Origin: Nansenia antarctica
Taxonomy: Eukaryota; Chordata; Actinopteri; Argentiniformes; Microstomatidae
Direction: 5' to 3'
Length of the DNA stretch: 64,000 bases
NCBI GenBank assembly: GCA_963989245.1
Contig: OZ022353.1
Span: 30,627,638-30,691,637 of the forward strand
The notes under the pieces were generated by a model. That model searched no databases, had not been told where the DNA came from, and saw only the letters and a program-made list of their open reading frames with translations. The stretch's first letter is position 1. The number at the start of each line of letters is the position of its first letter. Positions 34,793-45,086 of the stretch are shown piece by piece. The position numbers were made by a program, and so were the translations under genes.

Positions 34793-36060
34793 CCTTTTCT
34801 CAATTGTTAGGAACAGCACTGCTCGTGTCCTCTCCTCCATCCACTCCTCCTGTCCTCCATCCTCCACTGCTCAGTTCTCCACTCCCTCTCCTTAGTCCTG
34901 CACTCCTCCTTCTCCACTCCCTCTCCTCTTCTCCATCCTGCACTCCTCCTTCTCCACTCCCTCTCCTCTTCTCCATCCTGCACTCCTCCTTCTCCACTCC
35001 CTCTCCTCTTCTCCATCCTGCACTCCTCCTTCTCCACTCCCTCTCCTCTTCTCCATCCTGCACTCCTCCTTCTCCACTCCCTCTCCTCTTCTCCATCCTG
35101 CACTCCTCCTTCTCCACTCCCTCTCCTCTTCTCCATCCTGCACTCCTCCTTCTCCACTCCCTCTCCTCTTCTCCATCCTGCACTCCTCCTTCTCCACTCC
35201 CTCTCCTCTTCTCCATCCTGCACTCCTCCTTCTCCACTCCCTCTCCTCTTCTCCATCCTGCACTCCTCCTTCTCCACTCCCTCTCCTCTTCTCCATCCTG
35301 CACTCCTCCTTCTCCACTCCCTCTCCTCTTCTCCATCCTGCACTCCTCCTTCTCCACTCCCTCTCCTCTTCTCCATCCTGCACTCCTCCTTCTCCACTCC
35401 CTCTCCTCTTCTCCATCCTGCACTCCTCCTTCTCCACTCCCTCTCCTCTTCTCCATCCTGCACTCCTCCTTCTCCACTCCCTCTCCTCTTCTCCATCCTG
35501 CACTCCTCCTTCTCCACTCCCTCTCCTCTCCTTAGTCCTGCACTCCTCCTTCTCCACTCCCTCTCCTCTTCTCCATCCTGCACTCCTCCTTCTCCACTCC
35601 CTCTCCTCTTCTCCATCCTGCACTCCTCCTTCTCCACTCCCTCTCCTCTTCTCCATCCTGCACTCCTCCTTCTCCACTCCCTCTCCTCTTCTCCATCCTG
35701 CACTCCTCCTTCTCCACTCCCTCTCCTCTTCTCCATCCTGCACTCCTCCTTCTCCACTCCCTCCCCTCTGTCCTCCACTCCCTCCCCTCTGTCCTCCACT
35801 CCCTCCACTCCCTCTCCTCCGTCCTCTACTCCCTCTCCTCCATCCTCCAGTCCCTCTCCTCTGTCCTCCACTCCCTCTCCTTCATCCTCCACTCCCTCCT
35901 CTGTTCTCCACTCCCTCTCCTCAATCCTCTATTCAATGGAGAAGATTAGCTAAGGGGAGGGACCTAGATGTTCTCCTCCAATGTGTGTTCAGTAGTAGTC
36001 AGTGTTCAGACTATGAAGGAGAGGACACAAGGAGTCGTGTTCCTAACAATTGAGAAAAGG
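34793..36060. repeat. Inverted-repeat-bounded unit containing the 40-bp minisatellite
   Basis: CCTTTTCTCAATTGTTAGGA plus ACA (34793-34815) and its exact inverse (36038-36060) bound the interval. Imperfect pairing continues inwards through GTGTCCTCTCCTCCAT. No TSD was found outside. It could be a non-autonomous TIR element filled by a minisatellite, or a local inversion-duplication. Confidence 0.75.
34880..35935. repeat. 40-bp minisatellite, about 21 copies, with degenerate flank
   Basis: Unit CACTCCTCCTTCTCCACTCC plus CTCTCCTCTTCTCCATCCTG, almost invariant to about 35760, then degenerate CTCCACTCCCTCTCCTC units. The variant CTCTCCTTAGTCCTG occurs near 34886 and again near 35526, suggesting that a block of about 16 units was duplicated. 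The 361-codon minus ORF is an artefact. Confidence 0.96.
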
Positions 36061-36067
36061 CCTTGAG

Positions 36068-36247
36068 CAGGGGTGCTCATTACGTCGATCGCGAAGGTAG
36101 TGTGGGTAGATCACATGGCATTGTAAAAAAAAAAAAAAAAAGTGTAAAAAAAAAGTTTTTTTTTTTTTTTTCCTGTGTGGTCCAGACGGGACGCCTCCCG
36201 TCTGGACCACACAGGAGAGGGCATCACTCAGCCCCGCGCCGCCTCAC

Positions 36248-36289
<42 letters not shown>

Positions 36290-36744
36290 AGCACACACGC
36301 ACACACACACAGACAGACAGACAGACAGACACAAGCACACACACATGCACACACAGACAGACAGACAGACAGACACACACACACACACACACACACAGAC
36401 AGACAGACACACACAGACAGACAGACAGACAGACACACACACACACACTCCGCCGCCCGGAGACGTCGATGGCACCTGGCTTGGCACTGGCCAGTCTGGT
36501 GTAAACCACTCAGAGCTCCTGAGTTAATGTTAATGTTAATGGACTACCAGTGTGAATATTTGTTATATAGTTTAATAAATCTCTTCTTTGATTTTGAAAC
36601 AGTGTAGCGTGGCCTTAATTTGTTATTATTACAGTAAATGTTTGTGTTCGCAGCAATGGCAATATGTTTTATTTGGTTGGTAGATCTTATTGAGCTGGTA
36701 ATTTGAAAAGTAGCTCACAAGCCTAAAAAGTGTGAGCACCCCTG
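36068..36744. mobile_element. Non-autonomous hAT element, 677 bp, perfect 8-bp TSD
   Basis: TSD GCCTTGAG at 36060-36067 and 36745-36752. Ends CAGGGGTGCTCA and TGAGCACCCCTG. It contains A and T runs, a perfect hairpin (36172-36217), a CA/ACAG microsatellite block (36250-36448) and an AT-rich right part. No transposase. Confidence 0.93.
36172..36217. repeat. Perfect 20-bp stem hairpin inside the hAT element
   Basis: TCCTGTGTGGTCCAGACGGG and CCCGTCTGGACCACACAGGA flank a six-base loop ACGCCT. The hairpin directly follows a run of T and precedes CA repeats. Confidence 0.92.
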
Positions 36745-36752
36745 GCCTTGAG

Positions 36753-37400
36753 TCTTCATAGAGATTCCTCAGATGTATGAGACGGTAGGCTACTAGGTAC
36801 TAGTTACTAGTTACAAGCTACTGGTTACTACAGTAGCTACTACCTACTAGTTAAAAGCTACTAGGCACTCAGGCTACTCATTGTCCAGGCCATGGGTACA
36901 CTGATCTTTTCTATTCCCATTGCCATGTGAACCGAGGTGTTCCCCTTGCATGCTGCATAGATGTGTTAAACTAGACTGACATCATAATATGATCTGTCTC
37001 CTGTCCACACTCTGTCCTGAATGTCACTGTCTCTGTGATCATTGCTGTCTCTCTGTCTCTTCTCTGTGTTCTCACTCAGCACTGTCACCTGCTTGCCTGT
37101 GTGTAGTCATTCATACTGGCTCCATACTAACTATCTATCGCTGTCTCTTGTCCTGACTGTCACTCTCTCTCCTCACGACTGTCTCTGTCTTCTCACTCCA
37201 TACTGTCGCCTTCCTCTCTGTGTCGTCATTTACACTGGCTCCAAATTGGATCTATGTTAACTTATTAACTGTCTTTCTGCCTACTCACACTATTGTATAC
37301 TGTACTCTCTCCTTTCTATCTCTCTCTCTCTCTGTCTGCTTCCTGCTTCATGTTAATCTGAGCTTCCCTCTCCTCCTCCTCTCTTTCCCTCTTTCCTGCT
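36753..37400. other. Unique intronic DNA upstream of the cassette exon
   Basis: CTACTAGTTAC-type repeats at 36785-36865, then a CT-rich, repeated CACTGTC/CTGTCTC segment (36985-37340) leading into the polypyrimidine tract of the 37409 exon. Confidence 0.6.
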
Positions 37401-37408
37401 GGCCTCAG

Positions 37409-37450
37409 CGCTCGCTATGGGAGCCCCAAACGACAGCTGCAGTTCTACAG
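37409..37450 (+). CDS. kcnab2: kcnab2 42-nt cassette exon
   Basis: The exon completes the split serine of the previous exon and encodes ARYGSPKRQLQFY plus the first two bases of an arginine, matching the RYGSPKRQLQFYR segment of mammalian Kv-beta-2. The acceptor is a long CT-rich tract ending GGCCTCAG; the donor AG|GTACTT is weak. At 42 nt (14 codons) it begins and ends in the same phase, so skipping it joins TAC-AG directly to the next exon without a frameshift. Mammalian KCNAB2 is known to have isoforms differing by these 14 residues. It lies 6.9 kb downstream of the N-terminal exon in an intron full of transposons. The serine/lysine/arginine-rich segment lies before the catalytic core. Confidence 0.9.
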
Positions 37451-37685
37451 GTACTTCTCACTCACTGTCTACTGTGGAGCTTGGCTGGGACTACTGTTCT
37501 CTCTCTATGGTGTCTACCCTGTCCTAAAGCCTGTATCACTTCACTGTGCACAGAGACAGTATGTGTAGTTCTACACTCTTGTCTTGGAGTTTGCCAATAG
37601 GCTTTGAGATGCTACGTCTAATCAGTGAGGTACAGTACTGAAATATGAAATGTGTGTCTGTATTCAGTCTTGGGGTATCTTCAAT

Positions 37686-38540
37686 GTGAGCGATGCAAAC
37701 TTGTCACCTTTCGGCGAAAATCGCCGTTTTTACCTCAAAATAGGTGACCCACGTGAATCATGTAGATCTGCAATTTTTTGGGGGGGGAAAGTAAGTAAGT
37801 AAAGCTTTATTTATATAGAGCCTTTCGTACATGAAATGCAACTCAAAGCACTTTACAATACAAAACATACAATCAATGATTACAAAAGGGATGGGGGGGG
37901 GGGGAGCGGACACAAGACAACAGTAGGGGAGGGGTGGGGGAAGGGAGGGGAGGGAGGGGTTACATCACCCTCTGTGGACATCATCTGCTATCTAATTGGC
38001 GCACTGTGCTGCCACTGTGGGGGGCCGCCAAACCCCACCAATATTTTGCTGTGTGAAACGATAAGACAAGACGCCACGATACGATAATCGCCGGATCGAT
38101 ATTTTGTCCCAACCCCCCCCACCCCCATGTGTGTGGGTGTGTGTGTGGCCCACCTGTGAGAAGTGTATGTGTGTGTCATATATCTCAGTATGTAGGCTAT
38201 GCAAATAAGTTTGAACCTTGACACTTTTGAGTGTAAGTAAGTGTGTGAGTTTATTCTGTTATTTATGCTATTATATCTAGTATTGTGTTGAGAAGCAATG
38301 GAAATGAATCAAGAAATTGATAGAGTAGGCTAACTTACAATTATCATTGTTCTACAGTATATGCAACAGAACAGATCACCCAGCATTGCTAATGAAAAGA
38401 ATCAACACATTTAATCGAACGAATCAACAAATCTAATACCAATACTTCCTCAATAGGTGTTAAATTATCTTAAAAGTGGTCTTGTTTTCGGGCAAAAAAA
38501 AAAGGTGTCACCTTTTTGGACCATGACCAGTTTGCACCCC
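37686..38540. mobile_element. hAT-like element with GATGCAAACTTGTCACC ends, containing other fragments
   Basis: The left end GATGCAAACTTGTCACCTTT (37691) pairs imperfectly with right-end GTGTCACCTTTTTGGACC and CCAGTTTGCACCCCTG (38506-38540). Inside are a LINE-type tail GCTTTATTTATATAGAGCC (37803) and another hAT end (38040-38115, GATCGATATTTTGTCCCAAC). Confidence 0.6.
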
Positions 38541-38544
38541 TGTG

Positions 38545-38551
38545 TAAGGGT

Positions 38552-38588
<37 letters not shown>

Positions 38589-39917
38589 GTGTTCTCGCCC
38601 CTAGTCCAGTAGTGTACTATCCTACTAGGCTTGTCCCCCTGCCGTCTCAGAGAAAGGAGGATGTTTTATGGGCTCAGATGAAGCCTTACTGTGCTGATCG
38701 GGTTATAATAAAACCCCTGACTGGATGCTGTGTAATGAGCTCTCTATTGGATTTTCACCCTCAGCGCCTTGCACATTTCTGTTCTTTTAAAGTGCAAAGA
38801 GTGGTGATGCCCTGGCCGAGGTCTAGGCAGGGGATCGATCAGACCCTCCCTGTCTGCCACACTGACAGGCTAACACCATGATGGGAAGTGAAGGTTTAAA
38901 GCTTCCATCAATCATCGCAGCAGTGTACACTAATAGGAAATGTCTACGGTTGGGTTCTTTTTTTTTCTTCTTCTGTGTAGACTGAAGGAATAGGAGAAAT
39001 GGGTGGTGGACATTGTTATAGGCTAAGCCTGGAGCATGGCTACCTAACATGACAGATCCTGTTACTTCCACAGTCATTTCATCATGTGACTGAGAAGCAC
39101 TCAGCAGACATTATTGTGGATGAACTGGGTTGTATAGGTGTGGAATGTACAGTACCAGTCAAAAGTTTGCTTTGGAATACAGTATGACGAGTTATTCAGT
39201 ATTCTGTTATATATATATACTGTATATGTTATATATATATTTTTAATGTGTATTCAGAATACAGATACTTTCTTAAATAATAAAAAGAATACTTTGAGAA
39301 TACTTACTGCAACTCAATCAATCTCTGTTGCTTCTCTTCTGCAGCAGTCAGTGGTTAAGAATTTATTCACGAACTTATTTGCCAATTGCCAGTGATGTGA
39401 GGCCCCTGAAGATTTTAAAATGCTCCTGATGATTTTTATTCGTTACTCTTCCAATATTGTTGAGAACAGTGTGTCCACGCTTCTATAACCAATTATTTTA
39501 TGTTTTCTTGAATTCTCTTGTGTACAAATTAAAACATATTCTAAAAAGTATTCAGTGTCTGAATACTGAATACATTTTGACCCATGTATTCAGTGTTCAT
39601 TATCTGAATACAGTTTCCATGCAACACTGTGCATTAAACACACTGTAAGTGCATTAGTCACAGTTGTATTTTAATGTTGCAAGTTTTTATGGGTTCCAAA
39701 ACAACCAAGATTTGCTTGATGCAGAGATTGTATTTCGGCAGGTAAAGCTACTGCCTTTTTACACTAGTCAAGCTGGGCCTACAGTACAAAGCCATACAGT
39801 ATCACAAGCTACTGCCATACAGTATCATAAGCTATTGCATTCAGTTTTTTGAGAACAGCAGTTACAAATGCAATGATTCATTCATTCATCAATCTGTCCA
39901 TCCTTATGCATCTCTGT
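38545..39917. other. Unique DNA with AT-rich tract
   Basis: GT run at 38551-38580. TA-rich TATATATATACTGTATATG at 39210-39228. ATTCAGTGTCTGAATACTGA-type motifs recur between 39170 and 39615, an AT-rich diverged repeat. No gene. Confidence 0.5.
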
Positions 39918-40019
39918 TAGGGGAGGCTGGTGGAGGTAGAAATCATTGCAACGAATGGACCATTCCTCATTCCATCCCATGAGCCCGTCCTCCGATTTCT
40001 ACCTCCACAGCCTCCCCTG
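39918..40019. mobile_element. palA MITE with TSD, short form
   Basis: Starts TAGGGGAGGCTGGTGGAGG and ends CAGCCTCCCCTG. Flanks ATCTCTGT (39910-39917) and ATCTTTGT (40020-40027) match at seven of eight bases. Centre deleted. Confidence 0.85.
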
Positions 40020-40324
40020 ATCTTTGTGGTGAAGTGTGTAGTGGAGATCTGGAACTATCCACTGGGGACTTGTATAGGATTGGAAACAGCAAGAGGGTTT
40101 AAGTATTTCCTGCTCTTACTGTCTGTAACCCTTTAATGATGTCCAGGGGACGGGGGTCTTCCTGTGGAGGGGGGTCCGCTTGCCCAGGTCTCATGTACTC
40201 ATGTCACTCTGGTATCGATCGTGGAAAATAAACCTTTCAAACGCAGGCTCTTCCACTTGGTGTTCCGACGTGTTGGTGATATGCTCCTGACTATAATAAT
40301 GCTGCACACATAATATACACTATA

Positions 40325-40900
40325 ATAATATACACCATTTAGCTGACGCTTTTATCCAAAGTGACTTACATTGCAGTGAGTGCGTACATGCTTCTGTATA
40401 TATTAGGGGTGTAATGTACACAAAAATATTGGTTCGGTCCGTACTGTGGTTTTTAAGTCACAGTTCGGTTTTCGGTACAGTAGGGTTGCTTAAATGCCAT
40501 AGCTGGGTTTGCACTTCACTCTGTTTTTTCTTGTACCTGTGATGTACACATTTGCAGACTCAAATGAGTGAGCAAGTTCGACGTACAGCCAGCTGCATAC
40601 CCGATCACAGTTGAACAATGCCGGCATATAGCTTTGGTCCGATCCACCTGTCTTTGTCCATCGTCATTGTAGGTAACTGAGAAACCGTAATTTCCCCTTT
40701 TTTAATTTTATCTCAACAGGAGATTTAAGGGAAGCTGGAGGAACTTCAAGCTCTACTTTATCTGCGTTTGCCATAACGACTGCTAAATTACTAACAATCT
40801 CTCTGTGGCTTGTGTGTGTGCATGATGCGTACTGGCTGAGGTTACTTCAACACACAAGAAAGTGCAGTGGGTAAAAGAACGGTGCAATCATTCACATGTA
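40325..40900. mobile_element. SINE tail and hAT fragment
   Basis: 40338-40380 is the inverse of the shared tail (AGCTGACGCTTTTATCCAAA). From 40405 a hAT left end TTAGGGGTGTAATGTACAC with CGGTTCGGTCCGT follows; the interior to about 40860 shares CTAACAATCTCTCTGTGGC with the copy at 33668. Confidence 0.65.
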
Positions 40901-41262
40901 CACAAGTACACATGTACAAACATGCAAACAGTGCAATTTTGGGATTTATATATAACTTGGCGTGAAACTCAAGGCTGGTCTCTGCCTCCACTACAGCAGA
41001 CATGTGTGTTGTGTGTTGGAAGAGGCTGATCGCCGTACTCTTCAAGACTGCACTCCTTCTCTATTACCCTATTGTAGATCCTACTGCACTTCTTGTTGAC
41101 CTTGTCCAGGTGTTATCCCCTGGATTATAGGACAGATGCGTATATCTGTCCCCCACGATAGAATCAGGGAGAGGATTATAGATCGGTCTGTGATCCAGAT
41201 CACTGCGGTCAATGTCACTGTACCACCAAACCACCATGGTTTAGAATGTACTTGAACATGTG

Positions 41263-41266
<4 letters not shown>

Positions 41267-41312
<46 letters not shown>
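41267..41312. repeat. (GT)n(GC)n alternating tract
   Basis: About 18 GT followed by GCGCGCGCGC, a purine-pyrimidine alternation with left-handed (Z) DNA potential. Confidence 0.9.
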
Positions 41313-41314
<2 letters not shown>

Positions 41315-41319
41315 TCAGC

Positions 41320-42180
41320 AGGCCACATTATGGCCTGGATGCCTCTCAGAGTAGTCTTTCCTGTGGAACAACAATCAAAGGCTTTTAGTGCAAAAGCTTC
41401 TGTGAATAATTCAGGGCTGATATTATTTGCTGTGGTTAGCAGAAACAAGCTGGGGGCACTAAATGATATAAGTGGATTTCCTCCACGAGATCTAACGGGG
41501 AGGGGTAGTGATGATGATGATTATCATGATGATGGTGATGGTATGGAGCAGAGTGGGGGGGGTGACTGAGGCAGGGACGCAGTTCCCCCATTCACTAATT
41601 GGTTCAGACGTTTCCTAGTAAGACACTCCCAGTTTGGGTGGACCCGCTGCATCGCTACAGCAGTGTGTGTTTATAAGGGCAGATTGGCACCCACGACACC
41701 GCTCATGAGCCGACCCCCAAGAAATCGGGTGAGTTTCAGCAAAGATCCCTGCCTGAGTGCACTGGGTGGGTGTGTGTGTGTGTGTGGTGGCGGTTTGTGA
41801 GTGAGTGTGGGTTTGGATGTGTTCCTGCAGAGGAACGAATGCATGTTGCCTGCCTGCCCTGGATACCTTCTCCCCATCCTGCGTCTTTATGGGGGGGAGT
41901 CAGTCCACTGCACTGGGAGAACTGGGATGGATGGATGGAGGGAGAACTGGGAGAGCTCTAGATGTTCCTGGATGATGTCAAACAGGCAGAAGAGAGCATT
42001 TAGGATGCGTAGAACAGAAAATCAACAAATTATTCGTGGCAATCTGAACCTGTAGCTGTAGTGAGCTAGTGAGTTGTACTGTTTGTGGGTTTTGGGACTA
42101 CTTTCTCTCTGCCCGTTTCTCTGGTCCGTTTTCTAAGCGGACCTGTGCTTTAGATGGACTAAGCGAACCAGTACTTTATG
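41320..42180. other. Unique DNA
   Basis: No gene or full element recognised. It has a GATGATGATTATCATGATGA stretch at 41512-41545 and a short GT run at 41768. Confidence 0.5.
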
Positions 42181-42184
42181 GTCC

Positions 42185-42310
42185 GGTTTCAAAGACGAGG
42201 CTTAAGCCGAGGGTTTAAGGGTTGAATCACACTTGCAATGGAAAATCTCCATTGAGGATGCTTTTTAGTCTAGGATTAGGCGTAAGCCTTGTTTGTGAAA
42301 CCGGTCCTAA
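42185..42310. mobile_element. Palindromic MITE (GGTTTCAAAGACGAGGCTTA type)
   Basis: The left end GTCCGGTTTCAAAGACGAGG pairs with the right-end CTTGTTTGTGAAACCGG, with inner ATCTCCATTGAGGATGCTTT. A sister copy lies at 42747-42870. Related GGTCCTAAATGATCTAAGC and CGGTACTTTAGAT motifs continue to 42365. Confidence 0.75.
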
Positions 42311-42746
42311 ATGATCTAAGCAGACCGGTACTTTAGATCATCTAAGCGGGCCAGTGCTTTAGATGGAGGGTGTGTAGTCCCACAGGGATCTTTCACGCCT
42401 TTCAGGTCTTGCTTTTAGCCGGCTGGAGGGAGAAGCTGAGTGCTATTTGAGTGTTACTGCAGTCGATAGACTTTTAAAGGATCAATAACAGTTGTGTCAG
42501 ATCATCCTTTGTAGTTCTTCTGGGTAATGTACCTTCTCCTGACCCACAGGTACTGCTGTGTGATAATGCTGACTGCTCTTCTTATTGCTATGGTAACACA
42601 GGGTTACTACAGTAACATACTTATTTGAAATGGGTGTACAAAATGGTTTTGCAAAGATTCTACAGTTGAGGATGTATGTTTCTGTAAGTGTTTGCATAGA
42701 TAGAGAATAAAAGATTATCCTTTTTGCTTGTTGATGTAGCTTACAT

Positions 42747-42870
42747 GGGCCTGGTTTCACAGACAAGACTTGAGACTAGTCCTGGACGAAATCACAGTTT
42801 CAATGTAAAATCTCCATTGAAGATACTTTTTAGTCTAGGATTAGGCCTTGTCTGTGAGACCGGCCCATGG
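42747..42870. mobile_element. Palindromic MITE, sister copy
   Basis: GGCCTGGTTTCACAGACAAG on the left and CTTGTCTGTGAGACCGGCCC on the right form a long hairpin. The middle ATCTCCATTGAAGATACTTT matches the 42185 copy closely. Confidence 0.85.
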
Positions 42871-43215
42871 TTTGCTCAAACAATCAGCAGGAGAACAGAA
42901 GGCAGTTTTATTGATTTCATAATTGACACGCATTAGGATTCCCAGCTGCGTCACATTAGCCAGGCACGGTCTGCATCTAGGCTTCTCCACCAATTAACTG
43001 AACATGGCTTGAATATTAAAATGTAATTACATTTTTCTTAGAACTTGGTTGGTTAATTTCTGAAGTGTCATGTTTTGGCAGTTTTCAATATTACTTGACT
43101 TTGCTTTTCTCTGAGAGATGTGACTTGAATGATTGGTAGAGGCAATAACAAAGTATAACACGTGTTTAGATCATTGTTAGATTGTTAGATTGTTAGATTA
43201 TACTTCAGTGTCCAT
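42871..43215. other. Unique AT-rich DNA
   Basis: Only a short ATTGTTAG triplication (43173-43199) is notable. Confidence 0.5.
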
Positions 43216-43625
43216 TTGAAGTTATAGTTCACCCTGATTACAAAATCACATATTGGGTTATTTACCCTGAAAGAGTATATCCATAGACTCCATGGACAAG
43301 GACAGACTTAATTCAACACTTTGTTTCTGTTTATCTGGTCACTGTAACTAACAGCTACATTGTTGTCCAATGGACTTTAATTTGGCATGTTTGAAACTTC
43401 ATGCCCAAATCATCTCAAATTCTATTGAGATGCAATTACGCAATTGAAATGATGATTTGAGCATGACATTTCAAACATGCTGACTTGCATTAGGTTTTGG
43501 TTAAAAATGCAAAAACATTAGCGATTAGTTACAGTGCCCAGTTAAACAGAACCAGCGTGTGGATTGAAGTCTGTCCTTAGACTCCTTTCAGGGTACGGAT
43601 TTTATCATTTGAGTGAACCATCCCT
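43216..43625. mobile_element. Non-autonomous DNA transposon with GTTATAGTTCACCC-type ends
   Basis: Left AGTTATAGTTCACCCTGATT pairs imperfectly with right TTTGAGTGAACCATCCCT, with subterminal TTTACCCTGAAAG and CTTTCAGGGTA. Inner ATGTTTGAAACTTCATGCCC and its inverse near 43460 make a long hairpin. No coding region. Confidence 0.75.
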
Positions 43626-43971
43626 GCTTTTGGCTGCTATGGGCTGAGGATAGCTTAATGTGTGCAGTGCACAGAAGCATTCTGCAAGGTTTCTAGTCAA
43701 TACTAGTAGTAGTAGCACTACTGCCCTCTACTGGTGTGAATCAGAGCAGCACTTTCCTCAGAACATTATCAAGAAGTGACTTTGAGAGGTATTTACATTT
43801 AGGCCTAGATGAACAAAGTACAAGGGGTTATGGTTAGGACAGTTGCTCTGTGATTACTGAAAGCAAGCATGTGTAATTTCACTTGAGACTGCCTGTTGCT
43901 GTTGTGAATGCTTTAAGACGTCATTCATTGTAAAGTGAGGTCGTTTTGAAAAACTGAAGAGTAATCAGTGG

Positions 43972-44046
43972 AGGATGGCATGATGTAATGAATGGGATGG
44001 GATGAGGAATGGTCTCAAACACTGTTCCCTGTACTGTACTTTTACA
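43972..44046. mobile_element. palA MITE, degenerate
   Basis: CAGTGGAGGATGG, ATGAGGAATGGTCTCAAACA and a reduced right arm. Confidence 0.5.
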
Positions 44047-44056
44047 GAGCCCTTGG

Positions 44057-44123
44057 TGTCAAATACACAGACATTAGGTGTCAAATACACAGACATTAGG
44101 TGTCAAATACACAGACATTAGGT
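44057..44123. repeat. 22-bp tandem repeat, three copies
   Basis: TGTCAAATACACAGACATTA plus GG occurs three times without visible change. Confidence 0.95.
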
Positions 44124-44360
44124 TGAGAGACTGTTGATTCTCCCGGCGCGTGCTGGAGTCTAACCTTGGCTGTGGTCAGTCTTTTATGACTTGCACACCG
44201 TTGAGGCTTCAGTGGGGTTTAAAGCTAATTGGATGCTGTTGACTCAGACTCCCCCTTTCCATCAGGCCGCTGTGGAAATGAGACCAACTCCACAGAGCGG
44301 TGTCCCTCTGCCCGGTGCTGCATGACTGAATGACCACCTGTCCCCCCAGAGGAAGACCCC

Positions 44361-44528
44361 CAGGGGAGGCTGGTGGAAGTAGACATCGGAGACGGGGCTC
44401 GGAACGGAATCAGGAATGGTATCAAACAAACCCACATGTTTGATACCATTCCACTCATTACATGAGCCTGTCCTCTCCTGATTTCTACTTCTACTTCTCC
44501 TGATTTCTACTTCCACCAGCCTCCCCAG
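44361..44528. mobile_element. palA MITE
   Basis: CAGGGGAGGCTGGTGGAAGT on the left and CCACCAGCCTCCCCAG on the right. The right arm carries a duplicated CTCCTGATTTCTACTTC. Possible TSD GAAGACCC/GGAGACAC is poor. Confidence 0.85.
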
Positions 44529-44685
44529 GGAGACACAGCTCTCGCCTGTTGCCCCCTGGTCCTGCTGCTCTCCTCAACCACTCAGCAGTCACCCTGAATG
44601 CACCCTGGCTACTGAATGACTGAAACCCTGCCATTGTTTGCCTGTTTTGTGGGCGGAGCCATGATGGAGGCCGACTCTGATTACA

Positions 44686-44754
44686 CGAGGTGTGTGTGAT
44701 CGTGTGTGATCGTGTGTGTGCGTCTGTGTGTGAGCGTGTGTGTGTGTGTGAGTG

Positions 44755-44791
<37 letters not shown>

Positions 44792-44835
44792 GCATGTGTG
44801 TGTGTGTGTGTGTGTGAGAGCATGTGTGTGTCTGT
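44686..44835. repeat. GT microsatellite block just upstream of the alternative kcnab2 first exon
   Basis: Interrupted (GT)n with GAGCG and AAGCA breaks. It ends about 60 bases before the TATA-like motif. Confidence 0.93.
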
Positions 44836-44894
44836 GCGCCTACTGCTGCCCCGAGCGAAGCAGGCAAGCTCAGTCTGCTTTCTGGGAGCAGGCA

Positions 44895-45086
44895 GGTGCT
44901 ATTTAAGGAGGTGACTGTGTCCTGCCCGGCTGGCACTCTCTCCACTCTCCCAGCACGGACCCACTTCCTTCCATGTCCGTCTCCCTCTCTCTCTCTCTCT
45001 CTCTGCTCGTGGGCGAGTGGGGTCGCAGCCGCTAGAAGAAGGGGAGGGCGGGTGGGGGGGGGGGGGTGTAAAGGAGGGTCGGGGTC
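44895..45086 (+). promoter_or_regulatory. Candidate promoter and 5' UTR of the alternative kcnab2 first exon
   Basis: A TATA-like CTATTTAAGG lies at 44899-44908, about 180 bases before the ATG, followed by a CT tract (44986-45004), a CpG-rich stretch and a run of G at 45053-45066. The CpG density continues through the coding exon to about 45440 and then stops. This arrangement suits an internal alternative promoter, but no start site can be proved from sequence. Confidence 0.45.

Noticed and set aside
34807..35892. 361-codon minus-strand ORF with EKEECRMEKRRGSG repeats
   Set aside because: Translation of the 40-bp minisatellite; all frames give similar open products.
36063..36527. 154-codon ORF with HTHTHTQTDRQTD repeats
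   Set aside because: CA/ACAG microsatellite inside a hAT element.
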